Source of the DNA: an uncultured Caldilineaceae bacterium
GTDB taxonomy: Bacteria > Chloroflexota > Anaerolineae > Caldilineales > Caldilineaceae
Assembly: GCA_958295915.1 (NCBI GenBank)
Contig: OY282381.1
Coordinates: 3,308,722 to 3,372,721, forward strand
DNA: 64,000 nt
Direction of reading: 5' to 3'
A program made the translations under genes and the position numbers. Below the pieces are notes generated by a model that worked only from the letters and a program-made list of their open reading frames with translations, had not been told where the DNA came from and ran no database searches. This document shows positions 37,259-46,316 of this stretch, piece after piece (the stretch's first letter is position 1; every line of letters starts with the position of its first letter).

Positions 37259-37300
37259 CAGTGAATCAAACTGATACAACGTCCGTGGTTTGCATCCATT

Positions 37301-38551
37301 TCAGACAACCTCCTTCCTACCTTTCACAATCCATACCGTCCACAGCATCAGCGGAATCACGCTCAACCCCGCCATCCACCAGATGATAGCCGCGATACTG
37401 AGATTGGTATCAAGCCCGGCCCCGACCACGCTGGAGGCCAGCGCGCTGGCCAGGTAAAAAAACATAAAATCGGCGGCAAATATCCGACCTCGCACCCAAC
37501 CGGGCACCGATTGCAACAGCAGTTGCGTGGAGAAGACCCAGATGATCCCTCCACCGATGGCCCGCAAACCGGTACCCAGTAGCACCATCGGCAGGCTGAC
37601 GAGCGGCGCCGTCACCACCAGACCGAGCCCACCGATGAGATAGGCCACAGAGATCGCCTTCTTCAGCGCCGGGCCTTTGTCCCCGGTGATCTTGCGAGCC
37701 AACAGCGGACCAATGCCCGATCCGACCCCGGCCAGGCCAAACATCAGACCCATACCGATACCGCCGCCCTCGCCGACAACAAACACCCGCTGGGCGATAG
37801 CCACCTGAATGACCTGAAAACCGGTCACAAGGAAAAAGGCAAGGAACGCCTTTTGCAAGGTGATGAAGAGGATGTCCAGATGTTGCTGCAGATAGCGCAG
37901 GCTATCGATGTACTGGCCTGCCGCCGCAGCAACGGTTTTGTCAGATGTGCCGAGAGCGGGCACAGCGCGCATGCGAATCTGCGTCAGAAGGGCAGCGGAG
38001 AGCAGAAATGTCAGGGCGTCAATGACAAACGCCGGATATATACCCCATGTGCCGGAGATCAGACCACCCAACGCCGCGCCCAGGGCCAACATCACCGACC
38101 AAGTGGTGGAGCTGAGCATGTTCACCGCGCCCAACTCCCGCTTTTGTGAAATATCTGGCAAGAGGGCAGTCCAGGCAGGGTCGAAGAAGCCACTCAGGGC
38201 CAACTGCACTGCCGTCAGTGTATACAGCAGCCAGATGTCCCCGGCATCCCGCACGAGCAGAAAAGCGCAGACCACCGCCGCCCGAATCAGGTCAGCGCCG
38301 ATCAGAATGCGTTTGCGGTTGTAACGATCTGCCACAACGCCGGCGATAGGGCTGACCACAAAAGGCGCCAGCATGCGCACAACGAAAAGCGAGCCGACCG
38401 CCAGTCCCGATTGGGTCAGCACGCCCACCAGCGCTGCCGAGGCGATCAGATTGAACCAATCGCCCAACAGGCTGACGATCTGACCGAACCAGAGATAGCG
38501 AAAGTTACGGTTATCTCGGAGCAGTTCAGCATAGCCGACGGCGGATTGCAT
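37301..38551 (-). CDS. MFS transporter
   Basis: 416 residues from the ATG at 38551, with about 12 hydrophobic helices. The loop 2-3 motif GVVADRYNRKRILIGAD is the MFS motif A, and LLRDNRNFRYLWFGQIVSLLGDWF is typical of the MFS_3/enterobactin-exporter-like group. It probably exports a small molecule. It is the last gene of the sugar-acid and transport cluster and follows the TIM-barrel gene by 32 bases. The substrate is unknown. Confidence 0.9.
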   Translation of the reverse strand: MQSAVGYAELLRDNRNFRYLWFGQIVSLLGDWFNLIASAALVGVLTQSGLAVGSLFVVRMLAPFVVSPIAGVVADRYNRKRILIGADLIRAAVVCAFLLVRDAGDIWLLYTLTAVQLALSGFFDPAWTALLPDISQKRELGAVNMLSSTTWSVMLALGAALGGLISGTWGIYPAFVIDALTFLLSAALLTQIRMRAVPALGTSDKTVAAAAGQYIDSLRYLQQHLDILFITLQKAFLAFFLVTGFQVIQVAIAQRVFVVGEGGGIGMGLMFGLAGVGSGIGPLLARKITGDKGPALKKAISVAYLIGGLGLVVTAPLVSLPMVLLGTGLRAIGGGIIWVFSTQLLLQSVPGWVRGRIFAADFMFFYLASALASSVVGAGLDTNLSIAAIIWWMAGLSVIPLMLWTVWIVKGRKEVV

Positions 38552-38583
38552 GGTAGGGCCGTAGTTCCCTTTTACGCCGCCCT

Positions 38584-39408
38584 CTATTTCCCCATGTTCC
38601 GCAGCGCGCGCCAGCAACGCGCGACCGCCTCCAGAGGCGGATAGGCGCTGCTCTCGTACTCGACGATATACCACTCGGTACCACCGACAGTCTCGCAGGC
38701 ATCGAATACCGCTGGCCAGTCGGTGTCATCCTCGCCGATGACCGGCTCGAAGGCCGCGTGCGGACCGACACCCTCCGACACATAGCGCTTTGTATAGGGC
38801 TTCAGGTGGACCGTCACTGCCCGCCCCGGGTAGGCGCGGATGATGCGCGCCGGCTCCGCGCCGCCGAAGATGCCATTGCCAGTGTCGAGCTGCATTATCA
38901 CCGACGAATCGGTGTTGCTGAAAAACGTATCCCAGGGTGTCTCGCCGTCCATCGGCGTGAACTCGTGGTGGTGATTGTGGTACCCTATCCGCATACCTTC
39001 CGGGGCCAGGCGCTCGGCGAGGCGATTGGTAAAGTCGGCCAGCTTCAGCCAGTCGTCCCGGCTCTGGCGCAGTTCCGCCGGGATGCCGGGGATGATCAGT
39101 TTGTCATTGCCCAACGCATAGTGGAAGGCGATCGTCTCGTCCACCGCCTCATCCTGAACAAGGGCGAAGGGCACATGCCAGCCGCAGCAGACCAAGCCGA
39201 GATCGTCCAGCCGGGCCTTGAGCGTGAGAGCGGTGTGTTGGATGGCGCAACCTCCCAGCGGTCGGGCATCGTTGCGCCATTCAATTTGAGGGGCGCCGGC
39301 GAACTCGACGCCAGTATAGCCTATCTGCGCAACCGCGGCGAGTGTGCCGGGCATATCCGCGGACAGTTCATTGCGAACGGAATAGAGTTGCAGCGCGATA
39401 GCGGGCAT
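38584..39408 (-). CDS. Sugar phosphate isomerase/epimerase-like TIM-barrel protein with a hairpin-encoded insertion
   Basis: 274 residues of the xylose isomerase-like/AP endonuclease 2 family: GYTGVEFAG, LGLVCCGWHV, IGYHNHHHEF, IMQLDTGNG and WYIVEYES supply the metal-binding Glu, His and Asp. Residues about 41-56 (RNDARPLGGCAIQ) are encoded by a palindromic repeat (39238-39284) and appear as an in-frame insertion in the second barrel unit. It sits with the enolase-superfamily gene, suggesting a sugar or inositol-type catabolic step. The exact reaction is unknown. Confidence 0.87.
   Translation of the reverse strand: MPAIALQLYSVRNELSADMPGTLAAVAQIGYTGVEFAGAPQIEWRNDARPLGGCAIQHTALTLKARLDDLGLVCCGWHVPFALVQDEAVDETIAFHYALGNDKLIIPGIPAELRQSRDDWLKLADFTNRLAERLAPEGMRIGYHNHHHEFTPMDGETPWDTFFSNTDSSVIMQLDTGNGIFGGAEPARIIRAYPGRAVTVHLKPYTKRYVSEGVGPHAAFEPVIGEDDTDWPAVFDACETVGGTEWYIVEYESSAYPPLEAVARCWRALRNMGK
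39238..39284. repeat. Long hairpin, family B copy 2, inside a coding sequence
   Basis: A 14-bp stem with one G-T wobble. The loop matches 17 of 19 bases in the loop of 9438-9486. The inner stem differs (GCAAC/GTTGC against TCTGC/GCAGA) but remains paired. Confidence 0.85.
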
Positions 39409-39465
39409 GGGAGCGGATTCCTTTCAACGCTGAAAATGGAACGGAGTATGCAGGTTGAAGCGGAT

Positions 39466-40623
39466 TCAGGCGCCTGTTTTTCTTGTATCCACACTCAGCC
39501 GCCGCACTGCCGCCTCGTCGATCGTCACCCCCAGGCCCGGCCCGGTGGGCACGTCGATAAAGCCGCCAGTCTGATCGAACGGCTCGGCAATGCCCTCGCG
39601 GATGGGGCTGGGCGTGCGGTCGAACTCCATTACCGGCTCCTGCTGGTATGGACGTGGCGTCCGGGCCGGCGGACATGCCGGGATGGCCGCGGCCACGTGC
39701 AGGCTGGCGGCGATCATCACCGGGGACCCCCACACATGGGGATTACACAGAATCCCAAAGGCATTGGCCATAGACGCCACCCGCTGCATTTCACCGATGC
39801 CGCCAACGTTCACCACATCCGGCTGGACGATATCCACCGCCCGCCGTCCGATATAATCCTTGAACTCGTAGCGGGTGCGCAGGTTTTCGCCTCCGGCAAT
39901 CGCCATCGGCAGGGCAGCCTTCACCTGCAGATACCCTTCCACATCTTTGGCGTTGACCGGCTCCTCGAACCAGAAGATATCGAGCGCAGCCAACGCCCGG
40001 CCGATGCGCATCGCGGTGGAGGCGTTGTAGGCCTGATTGGCGTCCACCATCAGGAAGATATCCGGGCCAATGGCCTCGCGGATAGCCGCCACTCGTCTCA
40101 CATCTTCCGCCAGAGAAAGCCCGCCCACTTTCGTTTTCATACCCGCGAAGCCCAACTCCACATACAGCCGCGCCTCGTCCAGCAACCGCTGCGGGAACTC
40201 ACCTTGCGTATAGTAGAGACCGGTAGCGTAGACAGCGATGCGCTCCCGTACCCGTCCGCCCAGGAGTGCGGAGACCGGCAGACCGCTCGCTTTGCCGGCG
40301 ATGTCCCACAAGGCCGTATCCACCGCGCTGATGGCGCTGCCGCCGATCCCACCGGCCAGGTTGCCATTGTAGAGCGTGTGGAACATGTTCTGCCACAACC
40401 CGTTGCGCTGCATCGGGTCCGCGCCCAGCAGCAGGGGAGCGAATCCGTCATGGACCAGCCGCGCGGACGGGCCGTCCAGCCCCTCCCCCCAGCCGACAAC
40501 GCCGTCGTCAGTGATCAGCTTCACCAGTCCCACATACCGTCTGTCCGTCCAGCCCTGGGACCAGCCAAAGGACGGTTCGATAGGCGCTTCGAGGAGAAAA
40601 GATTCAATAGAGGAGATACGCAT
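39466..40623 (-). CDS. Mandelate racemase / muconate lactonizing enzyme family sugar-acid dehydratase-like
   Basis: 385 residues. Catalytic features of the mandelate racemase subgroup are visible: MKTKVGG (KxK base), VDANQAY, WFEEPV and AGGENL metal ligands, and CNPHVWG with the catalytic His. These enzymes typically dehydrate or racemise aldonic or uronic acids. It lies in a cluster with a peptide-type importer that may carry oligosaccharides, and with an isomerase-like gene, so a role in sugar-acid breakdown is reasonable. Confidence 0.92.
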   Translation of the reverse strand: MRISSIESFLLEAPIEPSFGWSQGWTDRRYVGLVKLITDDGVVGWGEGLDGPSARLVHDGFAPLLLGADPMQRNGLWQNMFHTLYNGNLAGGIGGSAISAVDTALWDIAGKASGLPVSALLGGRVRERIAVYATGLYYTQGEFPQRLLDEARLYVELGFAGMKTKVGGLSLAEDVRRVAAIREAIGPDIFLMVDANQAYNASTAMRIGRALAALDIFWFEEPVNAKDVEGYLQVKAALPMAIAGGENLRTRYEFKDYIGRRAVDIVQPDVVNVGGIGEMQRVASMANAFGILCNPHVWGSPVMIAASLHVAAAIPACPPARTPRPYQQEPVMEFDRTPSPIREGIAEPFDQTGGFIDVPTGPGLGVTIDEAAVRRLSVDTRKTGA

Positions 40624-40708
40624 AACTGCGCTCCCTTATTTAGTAGGAGAGAATGCAGAGGAGTGAGAAGAGAGAACACCCTCTCACTTCTCAACGAGCC
40701 ACTGACCA

Positions 40709-41047
40709 CTAGCCCAGCCGGGGAAGCAGATATCCGACAACCACCAACATGATCTGTCCACCCGTTACCCAACCGAATGCGCTCAGCAACCTGCCTATGC
40801 CGACCTTTGACGCCTTCCGATAGATTGCCTCGCTCCAGAAGAAAAAGATAACCAGAATGACAGCCAGACCCAATATGGAAAATCGATGCACAGCCGGCAG
40901 CGTCCATTGATCTGCCCCAGCGACAATGGCGAGATAGCGCAAGGCGTTGAGCGCGACGACAAAATTCAGGAAAGCCAGCGCGCAAGAGGCGAACCAGAAT
41001 AGATAGAGCAGCGTAACCTGTAAGGCGACGTTCCCTGTTTGCTTCAT
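40709..41047 (-). CDS. Small multi-helix membrane protein, unknown
   Basis: 112 residues from the ATG at 41047, with three clear hydrophobic helices at about 6-31, 52-68 and 89-108. I do not recognise the family. It lies between the ABC ATPase and the enolase-superfamily gene in the same direction with short gaps, so it is probably in the operon. The stop codon falls in a heptad repeat unit. Longer starts read into the ATPase gene. Confidence 0.65.
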   Translation of the reverse strand: MKQTGNVALQVTLLYLFWFASCALAFLNFVVALNALRYLAIVAGADQWTLPAVHRFSILGLAVILVIFFFWSEAIYRKASKVGIGRLLSAFGWVTGGQIMLVVVGYLLPRLG

Positions 41048-41069
41048 AAGGGGGATTCCTGGATGTCTG

Positions 41070-42107
41070 TCAAGCCACAACGCCAGCAAGATTCAGATCA
41101 TGGGCAAAGTGGCATTTCGCATAGTGTCCCGGCGCGACTTCATCCCAGACAGGCTCTCGCTCCTGACAGATATCCTGCGCATACGCGCAGCGTGGGTGAA
41201 AATAGCAACCTGACGGTGGATTGGCTGGATTGGCGACTTCGCCTTCCAGGAGGATGCGCGCCGTGCCCTTGCGTCGGGGATCCGGTTTGGGGATAGCCGA
41301 CAGGAGCGCTTCCGTATAGGGGTGTTTGGGATTGGTAAACAAGGCAACCGTCGGCGCCAGCTCAACCAGCTTGCCGACATACATCACGGCCACACGGTCG
41401 GAAATATAGGCGACGACGCTCAGGTCGTGCGCCACAAAAACATAGGTCAGCCCCATCTGTTCCTGTAACGCCTGCAGCAAATTGAGGATCTGCGCCTGCA
41501 CAGAGACATCTAGGGCCGAGACAGGCTCGTCGGCCACAACCAGATTGGGGCGGCAGACGAGCGCGCGCGCAATGCCGATGCGCTGGCGTTGCCCGCCGCT
41601 AAAAGCATGGGGGTAGCGTCGCATAACCTCCGGCGCAAGGCCGACCAGACGCAGGGCCTCGGCCACGCGCGCCTCCAGATCCGCCCCCCGCGCCAACTCC
41701 ATGGCGCGCAACGGCGCGCCGATCAACTCCAGGATCGTCATGCGCGGATTCAGAGACGCATGCGGATCCTGAAAAATCATGCGCATATTGCGGCGCACCT
41801 GCTTCAACTGCCGATCATCTAACGCCGTCACATTGACGCGCCCCAGGTTCGGGTCGCGAAAATATACATCACCCTCTGTGGAGGGAATGGCGCGCAGGAT
41901 CATGCGTCCGGTCGTCGTTTTGCCGCAACCGCTTTCCCCCACCAGCCCCAGTGTTTCGCCTTCCTGGACCTGTAAACTCACATCATCGACGGCCTTGACA
42001 TAGCCCACCGTCCGTTTGAAGAAGCCGCGCCGTATGGGAAAATACTTTTTGAGATTCCTGATCTCCAGCAGCGGTGTGGGCCCCGCGCTTCCGTTTTCGC
42101 TTGACAT
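41070..42107 (-). CDS. Peptide/oligosaccharide-type ABC transporter ATP-binding protein (DppF type)
   Basis: 345 residues from the ATG at 42107, with GGAGAG six bases upstream. Walker [10 protein letters not shown], signature [12 protein letters not shown], Walker [14 protein letters not shown] and the C-terminal [14 protein letters not shown] motif are present. With the adjacent DppD-type protein it powers the permeases 44542-45543 and 43352-44533. A heptad repeat lies in the gap between the two ATPase genes. Confidence 0.94.
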   Translation of the reverse strand: MSSENGSAGPTPLLEIRNLKKYFPIRRGFFKRTVGYVKAVDDVSLQVQEGETLGLVGESGCGKTTTGRMILRAIPSTEGDVYFRDPNLGRVNVTALDDRQLKQVRRNMRMIFQDPHASLNPRMTILELIGAPLRAMELARGADLEARVAEALRLVGLAPEVMRRYPHAFSGGQRQRIGIARALVCRPNLVVADEPVSALDVSVQAQILNLLQALQEQMGLTYVFVAHDLSVVAYISDRVAVMYVGKLVELAPTVALFTNPKHPYTEALLSAIPKPDPRRKGTARILLEGEVANPANPPSGCYFHPRCAYAQDICQEREPVWDEVAPGHYAKCHFAHDLNLAGVVA

Positions 42108-42120
42108 ATCGCGCTCTCCG

Positions 42121-42160
42121 TGATCACGAACCACTAGCCACTGACCACTAATCACTGCCG
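42121..42160. repeat. Heptad repeat cluster (CAGTGGT/ACTGACC type)
   Basis: Successive units ACCACTAGCC, ACTGACC and ACTAATC overlap the 3' end of the DppD-type gene and the gap before the DppF-type gene. Confidence 0.75.
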
Positions 42161-43203
42161 TTAAAAAGGTGACAGCGTACCGAATGTCCTGGCTCGAGCT
42201 GAATCAGTTCTGGCTCAGTCTGATCACAGATACCGGGCATAAAGTCTGGGCAGCGGGGATGAAATGCGCATCCTCGTAGCCGTTGATAGGGGCCGGGCAC
42301 CATGCCTTCGATGGCATTGAGTTTCTCTTTCTTATCCTGCACGACCGTTTCCAGGCGCGGGATCGAATTCAGCAACCCACGCGTATACGGATGCTTGGGA
42401 TCGTAGAAAATCGAGTCGACATCGCTGCGCTCCACAACTTTGCCCAGATACATAACGACAACTTCCTCGGCCATCTCCGCCACTACGCCCAAATTGTGGG
42501 TGATATACAGGATCGCCATGCCGGATTCAGCCTGCAGGGCGCGCAGTAAATCCAGGATTTGGGCTTCGGTGGTGACATCCAAGGCCGTGGTCGGTTCGTC
42601 GGCAATCAACAGCTGCGGCCGGCAGGCAAGGGCCATGGCAATGACCGCGCGCTGCCGCATGCCGCCGCTGAGTTGAAACGGGTAGTCGTCAATCCGTTGC
42701 GCCGGATTGGGCATCTTTACCCGCGCCAGCGTTTCGATTGCTATGTCACGCGCTTCGGCTTTGCTTACATTCTGGTGCAGGCGGATCGCTTCTGTAATCT
42801 GTTTGCCTACTGTGCGCACCGGACTCAAAGCCGTCATCGGTTCCTGGAAGACCATGGAAATCTGGTTGCCGCGGATGTCGCGGACCGGGCGGCTGTTCGG
42901 CTCGAATTGCGCCAGATCGATGATATCGGCCGCGCCGGCGCGGCCATTGAACTGACGATGGAAGCGTATCGCACCTTCCACGATGCGACCCGGCGGCGGA
43001 ATCAGACGCATAACCGACATGGCTGTCATGCTCTTGCCGCAGCCGCTCTCGCCCACGACGCCAACCACCTGCCCCCGGCCGATCTCCAGATCGACGCCAT
43101 CGACCGCGCGCACTGTGCCTTCGTCCAGAGCGAAATGCGTTTTCAGATTCCTGATTTCCAACAGGGTTTCCCGCGGCTCGGCCGCGTTTTCGTCTGACGC
43201 CAT
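42148..43203 (-). CDS. Peptide/oligosaccharide-type ABC transporter ATP-binding protein (DppD type)
   Basis: 351 residues from the ATG at 43203. Walker [10 protein letters not shown], signature [12 protein letters not shown], Walker [13 protein letters not shown] and a C-terminal [15 protein letters not shown] motif are present. It partners the DppF-type ATPase downstream. The last codons lie within a heptad repeat, so the repeat has been accommodated at the gene's end. The upstream 16 codons of the raw frame were dropped in favour of the conserved-looking N-terminus. Confidence 0.93.
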   Translation of the reverse strand: MASDENAAEPRETLLEIRNLKTHFALDEGTVRAVDGVDLEIGRGQVVGVVGESGCGKSMTAMSVMRLIPPPGRIVEGAIRFHRQFNGRAGAADIIDLAQFEPNSRPVRDIRGNQISMVFQEPMTALSPVRTVGKQITEAIRLHQNVSKAEARDIAIETLARVKMPNPAQRIDDYPFQLSGGMRQRAVIAMALACRPQLLIADEPTTALDVTTEAQILDLLRALQAESGMAILYITHNLGVVAEMAEEVVVMYLGKVVERSDVDSIFYDPKHPYTRGLLNSIPRLETVVQDKKEKLNAIEGMVPGPYQRLRGCAFHPRCPDFMPGICDQTEPELIQLEPGHSVRCHLFNGSD

Positions 43204-43264
43204 AGATGATAAGCCTGTCTTGCCTGATGCATGTAAGGTGATGATACGCAATGAAATGAATTGA

Positions 43265-43350
43265 ACGCCAAGGCGCTATGACCCAGAGACGCCAGGAACT
43301 CCCAGGTTTTCCCTCGCGTCATCGCGTCCTGGCGACACCGCGTTCCTTTG
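43265..43350. repeat. ~85-bp imperfect palindrome, family D copy 1
   Basis: Nested inverted pairs GAACGC/GCGTTC and CGCCAGGA/TCCTGGCG. Related copies are at 50811-50890 and 51019-51092. It lies between a permease gene and an ATPase gene. Confidence 0.8.
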
Positions 43351-43351
43351 C

Positions 43352-44533
43352 TCAATGGTACGGATCGGCCGCGTCCCGCATGCCGTCGCCCAGAAAATTG
43401 AACATGAGGACAGCGATCACCACAAAGGCGACCGGCCACAGCGTCCAGGGAATCTGAGCGACGGACATGATGTCCTGCGCGTCCTGGAGCATGACGCCCC
43501 AGCTGATGGTGGGCGGCTGCAAGCCGATCCCCAGAAAACTCAACGCGGTTTCGCCCAGAATCATAAAGGGGATGGCAATGGTCAATTCAACGATGATATA
43601 GCTGGCAAAGCCGGGCAGCAAATAGCGGGTGATAATAGCCCACTGATTCTCCCCATCCAGCCGCGCGGCCATCACAAAATCATCTTCGCGCAGACTGAGG
43701 ATCTTGCCGCGCACCACGCGCGCAAGCCGCGTCCAGTTGAGAATTGAGAGTATGATCGTGATCGCAAAATAGATGCGCAGATTGGGCCAGTCTTGCGGCA
43801 ACGCAGCCGCTAACGACATCCACAGGGGAATTGACGGCAAGGCATAAAGCAGATCGATAAGACGCTGAATGACTTCATCGACCGCGCCCCCGAAGTATCC
43901 GGAGATTCCGCCCAGCAGCACGCCAATAATGGCCGTAAGCGCGACACCAATCAGACCAATTGTCAACGAAATGCGGCCCCCATAGATGATGCGCGAGAAG
44001 ATGTCCCGTCCGATGCGGTCCGTGCCCAAGATGAAGAGGGGCATTGAGCCTTGTTCCGTGCCGAAGAGATGCAGGTCCGATTTAATAAACCCCCACATCT
44101 TGTACGCATCACCGCGCGCAAACAGCCGGATCGGGCTCACTTCGGCCGCGTTCGCTTTGTAAATGGGACGCGCCGTAACCGGATCGCGCGTGCGCACGAT
44201 GGCGTACACAAAGGGACTGCGATAGCTGTTGCTGACAACTTCGTAGAGTCGAATCTTGGTGGGCGGCGCCGACGCCAGATCTTTATAGCGCGTCAAGGGC
44301 GCATGGGGCGCCATAAATTCAGCAAACAGTGTCACAATATAGAAGAAAGCGAGCACCCACATCGCGAGCTGAGCCAGACGATGCCGCCGGAATTTCCACC
44401 AGACCAGCTGCCACTGCCCGGCTTGATAGAAATCTTCCGACTCGGCAAAGGCGTCGGCAGCAGCCGGCGTCGTCAGTATTGGTCGTTTGCGTGGGTTAAT
44501 CTGCCTTAAAAGATTGCTGACGATCGAGAACAT
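43352..44533 (-). CDS. ABC transporter permease, DppC type
   Basis: 393 residues with a cytoplasmic N-terminus of about 55 residues, one helix, an extracytoplasmic insert of about 90 residues, and the permease core with loop MAARLDGENQWAIITRYLLPG. It pairs with the DppB-type protein whose gene ends eight bases upstream. The C-terminus FLGDGMRDAADP is typical. Confidence 0.93.
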   Translation of the reverse strand: MFSIVSNLLRQINPRKRPILTTPAAADAFAESEDFYQAGQWQLVWWKFRRHRLAQLAMWVLAFFYIVTLFAEFMAPHAPLTRYKDLASAPPTKIRLYEVVSNSYRSPFVYAIVRTRDPVTARPIYKANAAEVSPIRLFARGDAYKMWGFIKSDLHLFGTEQGSMPLFILGTDRIGRDIFSRIIYGGRISLTIGLIGVALTAIIGVLLGGISGYFGGAVDEVIQRLIDLLYALPSIPLWMSLAAALPQDWPNLRIYFAITIILSILNWTRLARVVRGKILSLREDDFVMAARLDGENQWAIITRYLLPGFASYIIVELTIAIPFMILGETALSFLGIGLQPPTISWGVMLQDAQDIMSVAQIPWTLWPVAFVVIAVLMFNFLGDGMRDAADPYH

Positions 44534-44541
44534 GGTTCAGG

Positions 44542-45543
44542 CTAAAACTCCTCTGCGCTGCCAAATCGAATCCGCGGGTCCACCACAGCCAGCGCAATAT
44601 CGGCAAGCAGGCTCCCAGTCAAGGCCAGGGTGCCGACCAGGAGAATGAAGCTGCCAGCGAGAAACATATCTTGCGAGAGCAGGGCACGGTAGAGAACCAC
44701 CGCCGCCGTGGGCAAGTTGAGAACGATCTCCACAACGGTCCCCCCGGAGATAACCCACGGCAGCAGAAAGCTGAGAGTGCTGATCAGTGGATTGATGGCG
44801 ATGCGCACCGGATAGTGCATGAGTACAGCAAACTCGGACAACCCTTTGGCGCGGGCCACCGTCACATACTGTTTGCGCAGCTCATCCAGCATGGTGGCCC
44901 GCATGACGCGAATAATATGGGCCGTCCCCCCAATCCCCAATATGACGACCGGCACCCAGATGCGGGTGAGCATATCGCGGAACTTGGCCATACTCCAGGG
45001 TTCAAGCTCGAACTCGGGCGCGAAGAGACCGCCCACCTTAACGCCAAACCAGGTGAAGGAAAAGTACATAACCACCATAGCCAGCAAAAAGCCGGGAACG
45101 GCCAAACCGATGAAACCGATGAGTGTAACCAAGTAGTCGGTAAATGTATATTGACGCACCGATACATAGATACCAATAGGAACCGAGACGATCCAGACGA
45201 AAAAGGTTGTAAGGAAGGCAAGCAGAAAGGTGAGCGCTATTTTGTCTCCGATCACCTCATTGACCGGTCTGCCCCACTGGAAGGACTGCCCGAACGAGCC
45301 TTTTGTGAGTATGTTTTGGATCCATGTCAGATACTGAATGTGCATCGGCCGATCCAGCGCATACTGATTCATCAGGCGTTCGACCTCAGCTTCATCCACG
45401 TCGCGCCCCGATGCCCGCAGCCTGCTGATATGCTCTGTCAGGTAGTCGCCCGGGGGAAGCTGAATGATCAGAAACGCGACCAGTGAGAGCAGAAACAATA
45501 AGGGAATCATGCGCAGTATGCGCTGAATGATAAAAACGAGCAT
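44542..45543 (-). CDS. ABC transporter permease, DppB type
   Basis: 333 residues starting MLVFIIQRILRMIPLLFLLS, the standard DppB N-terminus, then LPPGDY and the core loop VARAKGLSEFAVLMHYPVRI. It forms the import channel with the product of 43352-44533. The binding-protein gene lies about 770 bases upstream, separated by repeats and one or two possible small genes. Confidence 0.94.
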   Translation of the reverse strand: MLVFIIQRILRMIPLLFLLSLVAFLIIQLPPGDYLTEHISRLRASGRDVDEAEVERLMNQYALDRPMHIQYLTWIQNILTKGSFGQSFQWGRPVNEVIGDKIALTFLLAFLTTFFVWIVSVPIGIYVSVRQYTFTDYLVTLIGFIGLAVPGFLLAMVVMYFSFTWFGVKVGGLFAPEFELEPWSMAKFRDMLTRIWVPVVILGIGGTAHIIRVMRATMLDELRKQYVTVARAKGLSEFAVLMHYPVRIAINPLISTLSFLLPWVISGGTVVEIVLNLPTAAVVLYRALLSQDMFLAGSFILLVGTLALTGSLLADIALAVVDPRIRFGSAEEF

Positions 45544-45591
45544 ACGGGCGCGTCTCCTTTCGACAAATAGCGGCCATCACACCGCAGTAAC

Positions 45592-45638
45592 CAGTGGTCA
45601 GTGACCAGAAACTGCAGTCACTGACCACTGACCACTGG
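45592..45638. repeat. Heptad-repeat hairpin upstream of the DppB-type gene
   Basis: A perfect 14-bp stem (45592-45605 with 45617-45630) and an 11-base loop; a further ACCACTGG unit allows register shifts. It is in the transcript leader of the permease genes. Confidence 0.85.
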
Positions 45639-45686
45639 AGCACAGGGTGAAACTGCCTTGTGAAACTGCCTTCTCACCGAACATTT

Positions 45687-45713
45687 TTGTTGACTGAAAT
45701 GAACTGTCAACAA
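45687..45713. promoter_or_regulatory. Operator-like palindrome containing a -35-like TTGACA
   Basis: TTGTTGAC and GTCAACAA are separated by 11 bases. On the minus strand this includes TTGACA, but no good -10 box follows at the right distance. It could be a regulator site ahead of the permease genes. Confidence 0.35.
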
Positions 45714-45869
45714 CGCACGCTTGAAGCGCGGGTGTATCTCCCAAACACGCGGGAATATCCTGCGTGCGCCTATTGTTTTTGTCATGTTCGCAGCTGGTTC
45801 CATCCATACGTATCCTGATGTCCATACCGATGTTGTTTCCGGTAGCGGGTCAGATCGCCTGACATCTCT

Positions 45870-46025
45870 CTATACAATCATCCTCTGGATGCAGAGCAGG
45901 AGTTTCATTTGAACGTGGCGATGGCCTGGTCTGCGGTCAATATCAGTGCCCCTACACGCGCCCCTTGGCTCTCGGGAAGTCACTATCGGTTTGGCTTGGC
46001 ACTGCCACTGACTTTTTCTAGGCAT
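45870..46025 (-). CDS. Possible 51-residue protein with a strong ribosome site
   Basis: An open frame MPRKSQWQCQ... with AAAGGAGG six bases before the ATG, one of the strongest Shine-Dalgarno sequences in the window. The product has no recognisable domain, is Arg/Cys-rich, and may be a leader peptide or a decayed gene. It lies between the 45-residue gene and the DppB-type gene. Confidence 0.3.
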   Translation of the reverse strand: MPRKSQWQCQAKPIVTSREPRGACRGTDIDRRPGHRHVQMKLLLCIQRMIV

Positions 46026-46083
46026 TCACACCTCCTTTCATTTTATTGCCTTGAGTCAGATTTCTGACTAGCTGCAGTTCGCC

Positions 46084-46221
46084 TCACAATCTCCGCAACC
46101 ACCGCGCAAGCCCGCGATGCGCCGCCCGTCTCACCCGCCTCCTGGCATACGAGCCCGGGCCGCGGCTCATGGCCTCCACATCCCGATAGAGACCCAACAT
46201 CCGAAAGAACCACCGCAACAT
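46084..46221 (-). CDS. Small basic protein of 45 residues, unknown
   Basis: The ATG at 46221 has a strong AAAGGAGG ribosome site. The product (MLRWFFRMLGLYRDVEAMSR at its start) is strongly basic, with an amphipathic N-terminus and many Arg residues at the C-terminus. I cannot name a family. Position in the transporter operon between the binding protein and the permeases, together with the ribosome site, argues that it is translated. Longer frames run into repeat sequence. Confidence 0.55.
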   Translation of the reverse strand: MLRWFFRMLGLYRDVEAMSRGPGSYARRRVRRAAHRGLARWLRRL

Positions 46222-46242
46222 TGCGCCCTCCTTTGGGTGAAA

Positions 46243-46314
46243 CCGCAGAACTGCGGCAGCCAGTAGCCAGTAACTGCAGGCGCCGACCACTGGCCACCGG
46301 TCACTGGCCACTGG
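46243..46314. repeat. Heptad-repeat cluster after the binding-protein gene
   Basis: CCGCAG/CTGCGG forms a small hairpin (46243-46256), followed by units CCAGTAGCCAGTAACT and ACCACTGGCCAC that can pair over a longer range. It begins just beyond the SBP stop codon. Confidence 0.75.
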
Positions 46315-46316
46315 GA

